Origin: Camellia lanceoleosa
Lineage: Eukaryota > Streptophyta > Magnoliopsida > Ericales > Theaceae
Reading direction: 5' to 3'
DNA length: 64,000 bases
Assembly (NCBI GenBank): GCA_025200525.1
Contig: CM045762.1
Span: 128,577,679 to 128,641,678, forward strand
Shown: piece after piece, positions 43,201-55,260 of the stretch
How the letters are laid out: the number at the start of each line of letters is the position of its first letter
Numbering within the stretch: the stretch's first letter is position 1
The notes under the pieces: model-generated
What the model was told of the DNA's origin: nothing
The model's database searches: none
What the model saw: only the letters and a program-made list of their open reading frames with translations
Position numbers and translations under genes: made by a program

Positions 43201-43818
43201 GTGAAATGTGTTCTAATGCAGCTAAGTCATTCAATAATTGGATTATAAAATCTCGTCATTTGCTTATTACAAATATGGTGGATGAGATAAGAAGACAAGT
43301 GATGGATACAATGGCTGTGAGGAAAAGGTTGGATGTAAAGTGCAATGGAGTACTACGTCCAATTATGGATAAAAAAATGGTAAGGTTTGATTGCAGATGG
43401 AAGGACATGGAATCTTTCCATGTGTAGTTCTGATGTTTACGAAGTTCTTTGTGATCCTTCTGTTGTTGTTGACTTGGAGATGAGGACATGTTCTTGTTGT
43501 AAGTGGTAGATTCATCATGTCTTATGTATTCATGTTGTTTTGGTTATTGGCTGAACAGGTAACAATTTAAGAAGTTAAGTTGATCAGTATTACTTTGTTT
43601 CTAGCTACAGGGATTCTTATTATGAAGTTATTTACCCTATTCGAACTGTTGGGAATCCTGATTTTTCTAAACAGAATCCAATTATTCTTCCTTCAATAGT
43701 GAAAAAACCTGTTAGTAGGAGGATTCGTTCGAAAGGTGAATTAGTAAGGGTAATGACATGCAGTAGCTATGGGAAGAAAGGGCATTACAACAAAAAGATG
43801 TGTAAGGAAGTTCTTTAG
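43201..43818 (+). pseudogene. MULE-2 transposase, C-terminal part
   Basis: This continues the transposase after the solo LTR: CSNAAKSFNNWIIKSRHLLI, NMVDEIRRQVMD, then after a frame change YFVSSYRDSYYEVIYPI, SIVKKPVSRRIRSKGELV, and a zinc knuckle that reads CSSYGKKGHYNKKMC before the stop at 43816-43818. The second Cys of the CCHC knuckle is replaced by Tyr. The order matches the C-terminus of the MULE-1 transposase. The chromovirus is inserted 30 bases beyond the stop. Confidence 0.8.
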
Positions 43819-43848
43819 TAAATGATTGTTGATGTAAGGAAGCTCTTG

Positions 43849-43879
43849 TGTAGCGACCCTAATTTTTCTTAAGTCATCG

Positions 43880-43950
<71 letters not shown>

Positions 43951-46406
43951 CTTATTTTATTTTTCGCCTTATTAATTGTGTGGATACATGAGAATTTAAT
44001 GTGTTATTTAATTAATTTAACGTGATATTTAATTATAGAGAATTAATCTGAATATTTATATATATTTATACTTATATATATATATACATATATAAAAGGT
44101 GTTATATATATGTATTGATCATATATTGTATATTTATATATGTTGTATTTATATAGTAAAACAAAAATATAATAGTAAATTATGTTATAATACACTAGAC
44201 CTAGGTTACCATCATAAGAGTGTGCATAAGTTTTCCAAGATAGCAGCAGCATGTCGAGAGAGAGAGAGAGAGAGACTATGTGATTTATCATCAAAGAGAT
44301 TAATCACAAAAGCCGAGAGAAAAAAGAGATGGCGGGAGAAAAAGAGAAAGGTGTTGAAAATAAAAGGGTTAGAGTTTTATTTTGATGGCTTCATTAATTT
44401 TTCAAGTGATCCTTTAATCTTCCAAAAAATATTGTGAGTGCAAAACCCATTTTCCTTGATTTATGTTTATTTTTTTGTTGTCATTTACGTATTTTTATTC
44501 ATTTGATGTTGGTTTGATATTGCATTTGCATGAAGATGATGGACTGATTTTAATTATTTTGGTTAGTTGTGTATGCAATATTTTGGGTTTTCTTATGTAT
44601 ATTTATTTTATGGATGTAATCACACTTATAGATATATGAAATTAAAATAAACTTGGAACCCATAGATAAATTCCGAATACTGCACCATGACTCCATGGAT
44701 TGCTGTTTTATTTGAGTGCTGGTGAGAAAAAGTATGTAAAAAAAAAGTGAGGATTATGAGATTTATTTGAATGTCTTAGGCTCGGCATTGTTATATTTGT
44801 TCTCATGAGTAGATGAGGGGTTGTGTATATATATTGTTGCCTCGTTCTCAGGAGTAGACAAGTGCTTTGATTTACGTACAGACATATATGGTAGCTATTC
44901 GGAGAGTGTAAGTCAAACTTGAGATGATATCCCTGTAAAAGTTTGGCTTCAGAGTGGTGTTAGGTATACGGGAGGCACATGAGATATATGTGTAGGCTAG
45001 AAACGAAGGGCCGAAGTGGTGGAGTTAAGGTACAAATAATTAAATATGAACTTATTGGTATAGTTTGAATTGTATTGATTGGTACATCTTGAAAAATAGT
45101 AAGCGACCTCGTTAAATTACAAAATTTGGGAAAAGGCATGTATCCGTAATTTTAGACAACTTTTGTGTTTTAACTTTTACTAAAAAGATCGATTAGAACT
45201 TGTAATCGGATGATCTTGGTTATAATAGTTTTTATTCATTTCAGCAATGCCAATTTTAGAGTTGTTTTCTAACCTATGAAACGAGCTCATTTTTATTGAT
45301 TTCACAAAAAATGAAGTAAAACATTATTCTAAACACTTTTCGTGTTTTGAACTTTTCCGTAACAAATCATCTGAGGGCACTGTCTTTTCGTTTTCAGCTT
45401 CAAATTTTTCGATTGAATTTTATCTAGGTTCTTCTATCAAGTTTTTCTTTCAACCTGTTTAGTTTCTACTAAATCCTTTCCCGATACCTCTTAGAAAATT
45501 TGATTCTGCACAACTTTTGTTCTTTGAGTTTTGGTCAGTTTGAATGATTTAAGCATGAAACAGTGCATTTTTTTTTTTTTTTTTTTTTTTTTACTTCTTC
45601 AGTAATTTACTTATGGTTAAATTATACTAACTTTATTTTTTGCAAAATGGTGGGTCTTACTAACTTTTTATGCAGGATTGATCCACCATATTATTATTAT
45701 TATTTTTTTGTATACTCAATTTATATTTAGCTGTGTACGGGCAAGAAACTAAATGCCACCGTATCTCGGGAAACTAGCCCTTCCTCTCGGTGTTGGTGGA
45801 ACTACTTTTCTTGTTCCGTAACAAGAATTAAATGTACTTTTGTTTGTATATGGTGGACACGTGGGTGTCACTTCTTATACTCATACCAGTATATTTGTAT
45901 ACTGACCTGTTTGTCTCTTGGCATCTCAGGTGCATTTTGTTTGAACGCAGCCGAACTTCCTTTGCAGGATTAGTTGAGACTACGGTGGTGACGAGAAATA
46001 ACTGTGGTTGTTGGACATGTCTTTTGGACTTCTTTTGTTTTCTTGAGTTTAGAGTTGATATTAGTTTAGTTATTTATTTATTTATTTATTTTTTGACCTT
46101 AGTATTTTGATAATTTGGCATTGTGGGTTATTTTCTAATTTTACATTCTTTAAGTTATTTTGACTATTTGTTGCTACTTTAACATTGGAAGAATTGGATA
46201 GTGATGAATTTATAATGGATGGTTTGGTTGGCGTTTGTTAATTTTTTTTATCCCTCATATTTTTTTTGGGCATTGAAATTTACTTAAACCAAATTGAGGT
46301 GAAAACATTTAGATTTTTGTTTTACCCCTAGGATTTGGATGATGGAATATTGATTGGGGTTTAGTCCTAATTTAATATTTAATTGTTCAAATTTTGGGGC
46401 GTGATA
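43849..46406 (+). repeat. 5' LTR of the gag-less chromovirus
   Basis: A 2558-bp LTR starting TGTAGCGACCC and ending GGGGCGTGATA, the final CA being changed to TA. It holds an (ATT)n run of about 24 units at 43880-43951, against about six in the other LTR, and a short GA run near 44256-44274 that is much longer in the 3' LTR. Confidence 0.92.
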
Positions 46407-46409
46407 GTT

Positions 46410-46421
46410 TGGTATCAGAGC
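46410..46421 (+). other. Primer-binding site (initiator tRNA-Met)
   Basis: TGGTATCAGAGC lies three bases after the 5' LTR end. The same primer class is used by the chromovirus at 23890-33430. Confidence 0.9.
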
Positions 46422-46561
46422 TCTAAGTTACCCTAGAATTGTGAGAGTTTAGGTGATCCTCGGATTGTGAAACATGGGTTAGCTGGTTTAGTTTGGTGGT
46501 TGAATTTATTCTAAGTATTTATGAACGAAATCTTTTTGTGTGTTTAACTTGAAGGTAATGG

Positions 46562-46909
46562 ATGGAATGTACCTTTAATCTTTTTCAGGAACCTATTAGA
46601 GTACTTTTTGATACTGGTGTCTCTCATTCTTTCATATTTAGACAGTTTATAGAAAGAGAACACCTTGTAACTACCTTCTTGTCTAAAGCTATTTGTGTTA
46701 AGGCCCCTTTAGGAGGGACAATTACTCTTTATGAGATGTGTAAAGATTTTGAGATTAATTTTACGAGCAGAGTCTTTTATGCGAACCTAATTATGTTAGG
46801 GTTTGAGGGGTTTGTAATTATTTTGGGTATGGATTGGTTGCGAAAACACTCTGTGACTCTAAATTGTGCTAGAAGGACTATAAATATAGATATTCCCAAT
46901 ATGCCATAG
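46562..46909 (+). pseudogene. Aspartic protease of the gag-less chromovirus
   Basis: The frame reads VLFDTGVSHSFIF (active site, with Thr and Val where DSGASHSFI is usual), then GFVIILGMDWLRKHSVTLNC and ends at a stop. No gag-like region (capsid or CCHC knuckle) precedes it, so the protein would lack its normal polyprotein context. Confidence 0.85.
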
Positions 46910-46969
46910 CTTACCCACACTTATAACGATGGAGGAGAGTCGGTCATGACTAGTTTTCTGTGCTCGGTA

Positions 46970-47720
46970 GAAATCCCTAAGCAGGATATTAGTGAAGTAG
47001 ATGTGGTACGTAAGTTTGAGGATGTATTTTAGGAGATACCTGGACTTCCACCTCGACGGGTAGTAGAATTTCGTATTGACTTAGTGCAGGGAACTGCACT
47101 GATTTCTAAGGCGGCATACAGAATGGTGCCTAAAGAGCTTGTGGAGATAAAAAGGCAGCTGGAATAGATGCTTCAAAACGGGTTCATACGTTCAAATAAT
47201 TTCCCGTAGGTAGCACCCGCGATCTTGGTCTCCAAGAAAGATGGCATTCTCCACATGTGTATAGTTACAGAGAGCTGAACAAGGTGACTATCAAGAACAA
47301 ATATCCGCTACCTAGAATTGATGACTTGTTTGATCAGTTAAAGGGGGCAGCTGTGTTCTCTCAGTTTGATCTTAGAACTGGTTACCATTAGATGGATATG
47401 TCAAAAGAAATTATACCGCTTACTGTTTTTCGGACTTGGTATAGGTTATACGAATTTCTTGTAATGCCTTTTGGTTTAACCAATGCTCTTACCTATTTCA
47501 TGGACTTGATGAATAGAATTTTTTAACCGTATCTAGATAAGTTTGTAATTATCTTCATAGATGATATCCTGGTGTATTCTAAGAATGAGGAAGAGCATGA
47601 AGAACACTTGAAAGTTGTGTTGTAGAATCTGAGGGAGCAGCAATTATATGCTAAGTTCAGTATGTGTCAGTTTTGGGAGAAAGAAATTCGATTTTTTGGG
47701 ACATGTTGTGTCCAATCAGG
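46970..47720 (+). pseudogene. Reverse transcriptase of the gag-less chromovirus
   Basis: Pieces in three frames give [50 protein letters not shown] and the catalytic [10 protein letters not shown] (about 47560-47590). In-frame stops occur near 47166, 47206, 47390 and 47524. The active site is intact but the protein cannot be made. Confidence 0.85.
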
Positions 47721-47989
47721 GGATAGCGGTAGATCCTAAGAAAGTTGTTACGGTCAAAGAATGGAAGTAGCCCACAAATGCTTCAGAGGTAAGAAGTTTT
47801 TTTGGACTAGCCGGTTATTACAAGAGATTTATAGAGAAGTTTTCCACTATTGCAGCACCCATGACCAAGTTGACCCTCAAGAATGTGAAGTTCTTATGGC
47901 TAGATGATTGTGAGAGAGCTTTCCAGGAGTTAAAGCTATGTTTGACTACAATTCTGGTGTTAACTATACCAGTACAAGGGGAAAAGTAA

Positions 47990-48345
47990 GTAGTGTTTAC
48001 TGATGCGAGTGGAACTAGTTTAGGATGTATGTTGATGCAGCATCAGAAAGTTATGTCTTATGCCTCACGATAGTTAAAACCTCATGAGAGATGATAACCT
48101 ACTCATGACTTAGAGCTGGCAGTAGTTTTTTTTGCATTGAAATTATGGCTATACTACTTGTTTGGGGAGTGCTTTAAGTTATACACAGATCACCAGAACC
48201 TCAAATATCTTTTTTCTCAAAAAGTGTTGAACATGAGGCAACAGAGGTGGGTTGAATTCATCAGCAGTTATGATTTTGAGATCCTTTACCACATGGGGAA
48301 AGGAAATGCGATTGTAGATGCACTTAGTCGACAACATGGGATTAT
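47990..48345 (+). pseudogene. RNase H domain of the gag-less chromovirus
   Basis: The segment begins with FTDASGTSLGCMLMQ (about 48000). It continues after two stops in the frame 48137-48664: LYTDHQNLKYLFSQKVLNMR, then YDFEILYHMGKGNAIVDALS. Motif order agrees with the homologous domain at 27737-28320. Confidence 0.8.
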
Positions 48346-48579
48346 AGCTTCTTTGATGATTCAGGAATGGAAGTCTTTAGAGTTAGTTTCGATGCATGAT
48401 GTTCAACCAACAGAGAGTATCGAAAGGACATACATTGGTAGTTTGATCGTGCAACTGATGCAACTGGGTAAAGTTTGTCAGATGCAGCACTTAGATGGGT
48501 TCCTTGTCAGCAAGCTTGATGACCTTGTAGTGGATTTGATTGATGATTGTCCTACTGATTGGTTTATGGACTTAGATGG

Positions 48580-49430
48580 GGGATTGCGATTTAGGGGCAG
48601 GTTATGTGTACCTAACATTGTTGAATTAAGGAAAGAGATTATGGATGATGCCCATAGGTCCTGATATACCATTCACCCTAGTGGTACTAAGATGTATCAT
48701 GACCTGAAAAGGATGTTTTGGTGGGAATGTATTAAGAAGGACGTAGGAGAGTATGTTTCTCTATGTTATGTGTGTCAACAGGTTAAGGCAGAACACCGAT
48801 GACCGTTCAGACTTTTGCATCCTCTCAAAATCCCTACTTGAAAATAGGAGTACATCTCTATGGATTTCGTGGATGGATTGCCATGGTCTAAGCAAGGCAA
48901 TGAATCTATTTGGGTGATAGTGGATCGACTCACCAAGTCTACTCATTTTATTCTTATTAGTGTTCGTCAAACTACGGATAAACTGGCTAGGTTGTATATT
49001 CGGGAGGTGGTGCGACTTCATAGCACACCAGTTTCTATAGTTTTAGATCGTGATTCGTTGTTTGTGGTAGAGTTTTGGAAGAGTTTTTAGCATGCTTTGG
49101 GTGCTAGGTTAGACCTGAGCACGGCTTATCATCCTCAGATGGATGGGCAAACTGAGCAAGTAAATCAAATCTTGGAGGATATGTTAAGAGCTTGTGTCCT
49201 CGATCTTGGTGGTAGTTAGGAAGAGCACTTGCCATTGGTGGGGTTTGCTTATAATAATAGTTATCACTCCAGTATCGGGATGGCACCTTTTGACGCTTTG
49301 TATGGGAGGCCATGTCGATCACCTGTTTATTGGATAGAAGTAGGAGATGCGCCGTTATTAGGGCTAGGGTTAGTGAGAGAGACCATAGAGAAGATGAACA
49401 TTATTCGGAAACGTATTAAGACTGCATAGA
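48580..49430 (+). pseudogene. Integrase of the gag-less chromovirus
   Basis: The zinc-binding part (CYVCQQVKAEH near 48770) is followed by the catalytic core. The acidic residues are in SMDFVDGLP (48858), VLDRDSLF (49040) and DGQTEQVNQILEDM (49143). [20 protein letters not shown] completes the domain. Stops near 48663, 48838, 49088 and 49217 interrupt it. Confidence 0.85.
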
Positions 49431-49474
49431 GTCGTCAGAAGAGTTACGTTGATAGAAAACGTAAGGGGGTTGAG

Positions 49475-49900
49475 TTGAATGTTGGAGATTTTGTGTTTTT
49501 GAAGGTCTCGCCAATGAAGGGTATCATGCTGCTTGGAAAGAAAGGAAAGTTGGCACCTAAATTTGTGGGACCATACGAGATCACTGAGAGGATTGGTAAT
49601 GTGGCTTACAAATTAGCCCTACCACCTGCTTTAGCTATGATTCACAACGTGTTCTATGTATCTTTTGTTGCGGAAGTGTGTGGAAGACCCTTCCCAAGTA
49701 GTATCACCAGAAGTGTTACAGATTAGTGACGATCTTACATATGTAGTGCGACCAGTTACTATTCTAGACTGGGATGTAAAGCAGTTACAGCGCAAGAAAG
49801 TGAACTTGGTGAAAGTGCAATGGAGCGAGGATGAGAACAATATCACTTGGGAATTAGAAGAGAAAGTTCGGCGTATGCACCCAGAGCTTTTTGCTTAGTA
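49475..49900 (+). pseudogene. Integrase C-terminus and chromodomain-like tail of the gag-less chromovirus
   Basis: Frame 49475-49726 has KGKLAPKFVGPYEITERIG and IHNVFYVS. It shifts near 49680 into frame 49656-49898, which ends with KQLQRKKVNLVKVQWSEDEN, ITWELEEKVR and MHPELFA. The tail has the conserved chromodomain pattern V-K-V-x-W ... T-W-E and ends at the usual place. Confidence 0.8.
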
Positions 49901-49948
49901 TTCTCTTCTATCGAATCTCGTGACGAGATTCTTTTGATGTGTGTATAT

Positions 49949-50289
49949 TGTAGCGATTCTAATTTTTCTTAAGTCATTATTTATTATTATTATTATTATC
50001 TTATTTTATTTTATTTTTGGCTTTATTAATTGCATAGATATATGAAAATTTAATGTTTATTTAATTAATTTAATGTGATATTTAATTATATATAATTAAT
50101 TCGAATATTTATATTTATATATATATATATAAGGTGTTATATATATGTATTGATCCTATATTGTATATTTACATATGTTGTATTTATATAGTAAAATATA
50201 AATATAATAGTAAATTATGTTATAATACACTAGACCTAGGTTACCGACATAATAGTGCGTGGAAGTTTTCCAAGATAGCAATAGCAAGC

Positions 50290-50352
<63 letters not shown>

Positions 50353-52472
50353 CTATGTGATTTATCATCAAAGAGATTAATCACAGAAGCCGAGAGAAAA
50401 GAGAGACGGCGGGATAGAGAGAAAGGTGTTGAAAATAAAGAGGTTAGAGTTTTATTTTGGTGGTTTCATTAATTTTTCAAGTGATTCTTTGATTTTCAAA
50501 AAACTATTGTGAGTGCAAAACCCATTTTCCTTGATTTATGTTTATTTTGTTGTTGTCATTTATGTATTTTTATTTATTTGATGTTGGTTTGATATTGTAT
50601 TTTCATGAAGATGATGGATTGATTGAAATTATTTTGGTTAGTTGTGTATGCAATGTTTAGGGTTTATATATATATATATATATATATATTATGGATATAA
50701 TCACACTCATAGATATATGAAATTAAAATAAACTTGGAATCCATAGATAAATTCCAAATACTCCATTATGACTCCATAGACTGTTGTTTTATTTGGGTGC
50801 TGGTGAGAAAAAGTGTATATAAAAAGTGAGGATTATAAGATTTATTTGAATGCCTTAGGCTCGGCAGTGTTATGTTTGTTCTCATGAGTATATGAGGGGT
50901 TGTGTATATATATTGTTGCCTTGTTTTCAGAAGTAGACAAGTGCTTTGATTTACGCGCGTACATATATGCTAACCGTCCGGGGAGTGCGAGTCAAACTCG
51001 AGACGATATCCCCGTGAATGTTTGGCTTCAGAGCGGTATTAGGTATACGGGAGGCACATGGGATATATGTATATGCTAGAAGTGAAGGGCTGAAGTGGTG
51101 GAGTTAAGGTACAAATAATTAAATATGAACTTATTGGTATAATCTGAATTATATTGATTGGTACATCTTGAAAAATAGTAAGCTACCTCGTTAAATTATG
51201 AAATTTGGGCAAAGGCAAGTGCTTTAACTTTTGTGTATATGAAATTCTAGACAACTTTTGTGTTTTAACTTTTTACTAAAAAGATCAATTAGAACTTGTA
51301 ATCGGATGATCTTGGTTACAATAGTTTTTATTCATTTTAGCAATGCAGATTTTAGATGCTGTTTTAACCTACAAAACGAGCTCATTTTTATTGATTTCAT
51401 GTAAATTGAAGTAAAACATTATTCGGAACACTTTTTGTGTTTTGAACATTTTTGAAAAAAAATCCTTCTAAGGCAGTTTCTTTTCGTTTTTAACTTTAGA
51501 TTTTTCGATTAAATTCCATCTAGGTTCTTCTATCAAGTTTTTCTTTCAACCTGTTCAATTTCTACTAAATCCTTCCATGAAATCCTTTAGAAAATTTGAT
51601 TCTGTACAACTTTTGTTCTTTGAGTTTTGGTCATTTCGAATGATTTAAGCATGAAACGATGCATGTTTTTATACTTTTTCAGTAATTTACTTATTGATAA
51701 ATTATATTAACTTTATTTTTTGTAGAATGGTGGGTCTTACTAACTTTTTATGCAGGACTAATCAACCATATTATTATTATTTTTTTTTGTATACTCAATT
51801 TATATTTAGTTGTGTACTAGCAAGAAACTAAATGCCAACGTATCTCGGGAAACTACTCCTTCATCTTGGTGCGGGTGAAACTACTTGTCTTGTGCTGTAA
51901 CAAGAATTAAATGTACTTTTGTTTGTGTTTGGTGGACACGTGGATGTCACATCTTGTACTCATACCAGTATACTTGTATATTGACCTGTTTGTCTCTTAA
52001 CATCTCGGATGCGTTTTGTTTGAACGTTGCCGACCTTTTTTTGCAGGATTAGTTGGGACTACGGTGGTGATGAAAAATAACTACAGTTGTAGGACATGTC
52101 TTTTGGACTTCTTTTGTTTTCTTGAGTTTATGGTTGATATTAGTTTATTTATTTATTTATTTATTTATTATTTTGATAATTTGGCATTGTGGGTTATTTT
52201 CTAATTTTACATTCTTTAAGTTGTTTTGACTATTTGTTACTACTTTAATGTTGGAGGAATTGAATAGTCATGAATTTATGATGGATAGTTTGGTTGGCGT
52301 TTGTTAATTTTTTCTTATCTCTTGTATTTTTTTGAGCATTGAAATTTACTTAAACCAGATTGAGGTGAAAACATTTAGATTTTTGTTTCATCCCTTGGAT
52401 TTGGATGATGAAATATTAATCAGGGTTTAGTCCTAATTTAATATTTAATTGTTCAAATTTTGGGGCGTGACA
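49949..52472 (+). repeat. 3' LTR of the gag-less chromovirus
   Basis: A 2524-bp LTR starting TGTAGCGATTC and ending GGGGCGTGACA. Its GA run (about 50292-50350) is far longer than in the 5' LTR, while its ATT run is shorter. Other differences are scattered substitutions. Confidence 0.92.
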
Positions 52473-52477
52473 TCTTG

Positions 52478-53390
52478 AGTAATATGATATTCTTACAAAG
52501 TGGATATTTTTTTTCCTAATTTTTTTGAAATGAGCTATGTCATTTGCATGGGGACATTGTATTTTTGTTCAAATAATATACAATGTCTGTTTGAATTTGT
52601 TGATTGTTTTGGAATGGGCTATCTTTTGGAATCAGTTAGATGTGTGGATTGTCTATTTGTTGAAAAATTGATTTGTTGATTTTTACTTATCTGTTAAAAT
52701 AAGACATTAGTTCTATGTTTACCTGTGAAGACGTCCTTTTGAGATGATCTATCTGTTGAAATGAATTATATGTGAAAGTGTTCCCTTGAGATGATTTATC
52801 TGTTCAAAAAACTGAGTGTTGATTTTTACCTCTGAAAAATATGTGATATTTTTTCAAAAATATAATCTTATTTTGCGGAGAGAACACTTTTAAAGATGTA
52901 ACTCAACGTTCCATTCCAAGATATAAAAATCACATAAAGTGAACATTTTGAATAGATAACATTACTAATAACCCTATATATTGTGTATTGATAGCATCAT
53001 TACAAGAACAACAATAGATTCATGATACCCCTATAAATGTCTAGGATAGGGATGATAGGCTTGTTAAAATAACAAAAATGTACGAAGGCATACCCCGATA
53101 AAGTGTCTGGGGGATTGGTGTGATAGCCTTGTTACAACACCACATATGTTCAAAAACAGAAAAACACAAACACAAATATAGAAAAAGACAAATTTGTTCA
53201 AAGTTGGTTTCAAATTCGTCTACGATGAGTTAGAAACTTCCAAGTTAGTTAAGCTCTTATCATTGTCATTTCATTATCTTAGACTTGTGAGGGGATTGGG
53301 TTCCCTCTGATGAGTTGTTGTATGAAGTAGCACATAAAAATTCCATAGTCATAATAGCATATAAAGAAAATGATTGTAGTTAGGACCCTT
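52478..53390. other. MULE-2 intergenic DNA with AACAGATA/TATCTGTT sites
   Basis: No genes were seen. TTATCTGTTAAAATAA near 52690, CTATCTGTTGAAATGA near 52748 and TTATCTGTTCAAAA near 52797 continue the series begun before the transposase. This links the DNA on both sides of the chromovirus as one element. Confidence 0.6.
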
Positions 53391-53929
53391 GTTACTTATT
53401 AAATTTTAATTTTTGTATGAATATCATGTTGTAGGACTTACGAAGCAAATTATTGTTGTGGAGCATTGTTGTTGGAGTACTAGAATGCCAATATGTATGA
53501 ATTGATTGCAAGCAATCGATATATAGGGTTTCTTGAAGTTGGTTGTCTTCCATGACATGTCGCAAAAAGTTTTCAACATACCTCTTCTGCATGACATTGA
53601 ACATGAACATAAATATATATAGATATATGGTATCATACCAATTGCTTGGCAATGCTTGCATGTTCATCATTTGTTGTTTGAGTTCTTGGCCTTGATGAAT
53701 TGTAGTGAGTCCACATGCCCATAGTGGTATGAAAGACAAGCAATGTTCAGTGATTGTGACAAATGATGAGGAATAAGAGGATTTGTGGTTTTCAAATGCT
53801 ACCTGTATTTTTTTGTCAAATAAAACTACATAGTAGTGTCTATTTTGGAGCTGGATGTAGTGCCAGTTAAGATGTTATTGTTGGCATATGGTTTGTCAAA
53901 GTTTAACACAAAAGAACAGAGAAAACTGT

Positions 53930-54150
53930 TTTAGCAGATAGACAAATTTTTGAAATGTGATTACTGGATAACTTTGAAAAGATAACTTAGGAAGAGTATA
54001 AGCTCATTTAGACAAATAGAAATTTTAAAGTAACTCAACATTGGAACAGATAAAAATCATAATTTCAAATTTATCTTAACAAAAGCATAAACACTTCCAA
54101 TAGATAGATAATTTCCAAATTTATTTAAAACAGATAGCTTGAGGAATTTG
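53930..54150. repeat. AACAGATA motif cluster in an intron of MULE-2 gene A
   Basis: Sites include AGCAGATAGACAAATTT (53934), AACAGATAAAAATCAT (54042) and AACAGATAGCTTGAGG (54128). They lie next to the Ulp1-like exon, in a presumed intron, and not in coding sequence. Confidence 0.55.
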
Positions 54151-54949
54151 AAATAAAACTTAGCCAGCAGAGGTTTTGTGAAGACAAAAGCTTTGTTGTC
54201 TTGTTTACTATTCTGCTGCTCAATCAACATTTGTGCATATCCATCAATGATCTATATAAGGAGAAATGTGACGTTAGATTTGTGACATTGCCTTTATTTA
54301 ATTATAGTTAAGTAAGTTTCAGTTTTACTTACATGGTTTGATATTTCCTCCTGTTGTACCAGGTTCTTTATGTCATAGATGGTCACTTGTGTGGTTTTCC
54401 AACTTCATACAATTTTTCTTCAAAATTCAACAGATAATTATAATTTGAAAATTAAATCATATAGCATAAAAGAGAAGGAACTTCTGTTATTATGTACCTT
54501 TTCTCTTGCATCATGTCTTTAAACAACTTGATTTTTTGATTGTCAAGGATGTCAAGGATTGCGAAATCTGAAATTTCTTTTTTTTTTTTTTTGGGTTTTT
54601 TTGAACTTTGCTGGGTTTTTCTTGTTCTTTTTGCTTTGTCAAAAACCTGGTTCTCTTTGTGCTTGTGTGATATTAGTAAAATTAGAGAAGTCAAGATGAA
54701 GCTGTGTGAACTTTTTAGTTAGTAAAAATTTGTACTAACCTTGTTTATTTGCTTGTTGTGCTTTTTTGTGGTTTGCTTGCAATTTCCAATTGTTGCATCA
54801 TTGCAAGTTCATCTTGTTGACATTTGCAAAACCTTTTGTTCAATTGTTTTATGAACTGATCCCTTACCCAGATCTCTGTATGTAGCTCATTAATTATTTG
54901 ATTTTTTTCTCATGTTCAAAAGTTGCAGTAGTGTGATCTGTGCCTGAAG

Positions 54950-55260
54950 GGATGTGGGTTAGTTTTCTTCTTCTTTCTCTTGTTCTTTTTCTTCCTTATC
55001 TTCTTCCTCTTGTTCCTTTTGTTTTTCTTCTTCTTTTTCTTGTTCTTTGTCTTCTTCTCCTTATTATTGTTATTGTTGTTGTTCTGTTTGTTCTTGTTAT
55101 TGTTCTTTTTCTTGTTCTTGTTCTTGTTATTGTTCTTCTTCTTCTTCTTCTTCTTCTTCTTCTTGTTTTTGTTGTTGTTGTTCCTTTATATCTATTGGGT
55201 CTTGTTCTTCTAGGTCTTCTTGATGTTCAGTGTCTTGTTCTTCTTCATCAGTTAGAACAC
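54950..55260 (-). repeat. GAA/CAA-repeat coding for a Glu/Gln-rich segment
   Basis: The minus strand is a run of GAA, GAG, AAA and CAA codons giving an E/Q/K-rich segment, with several CAA-to-TAA type stops. The plus-strand frames (Leu/Val- or Phe-rich) are reverse readings of the same repeat and not membrane proteins. It lies between the DUF1985-like and Ulp1-like parts of gene A. Confidence 0.6.

Larger units (their letters stand above)
43849..52472 (+). mobile_element. Ty3/gypsy chromovirus lacking gag
   Basis: This is an 8624-bp element on the plus strand with LTRs at 43849-46406 and 49949-52472 and a 5-bp TCTTG duplication (43844-43848 and 52473-52477). The internal part is only about 3.5 kb. 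Protease starts about 140 bases after the primer-binding site, so gag is missing. Reverse transcriptase, RNase H, integrase and a chromodomain-like tail follow, with many stops. It is inserted in the 3' flank of the MULE-2 transposase. Confidence 0.92.

Noticed and set aside
44099..44437. Matching frames of 112 residues in both LTRs of the gag-less chromovirus (also at 50134-50472)
   Set aside because: They run through GA and AT microsatellites and change length with them; no domain is seen.
45832..46110. Short hydrophobic frame in the 5' LTR of the chromovirus
   Set aside because: It is only partly kept in the other LTR (52016-52204) and lies in U5-like DNA.
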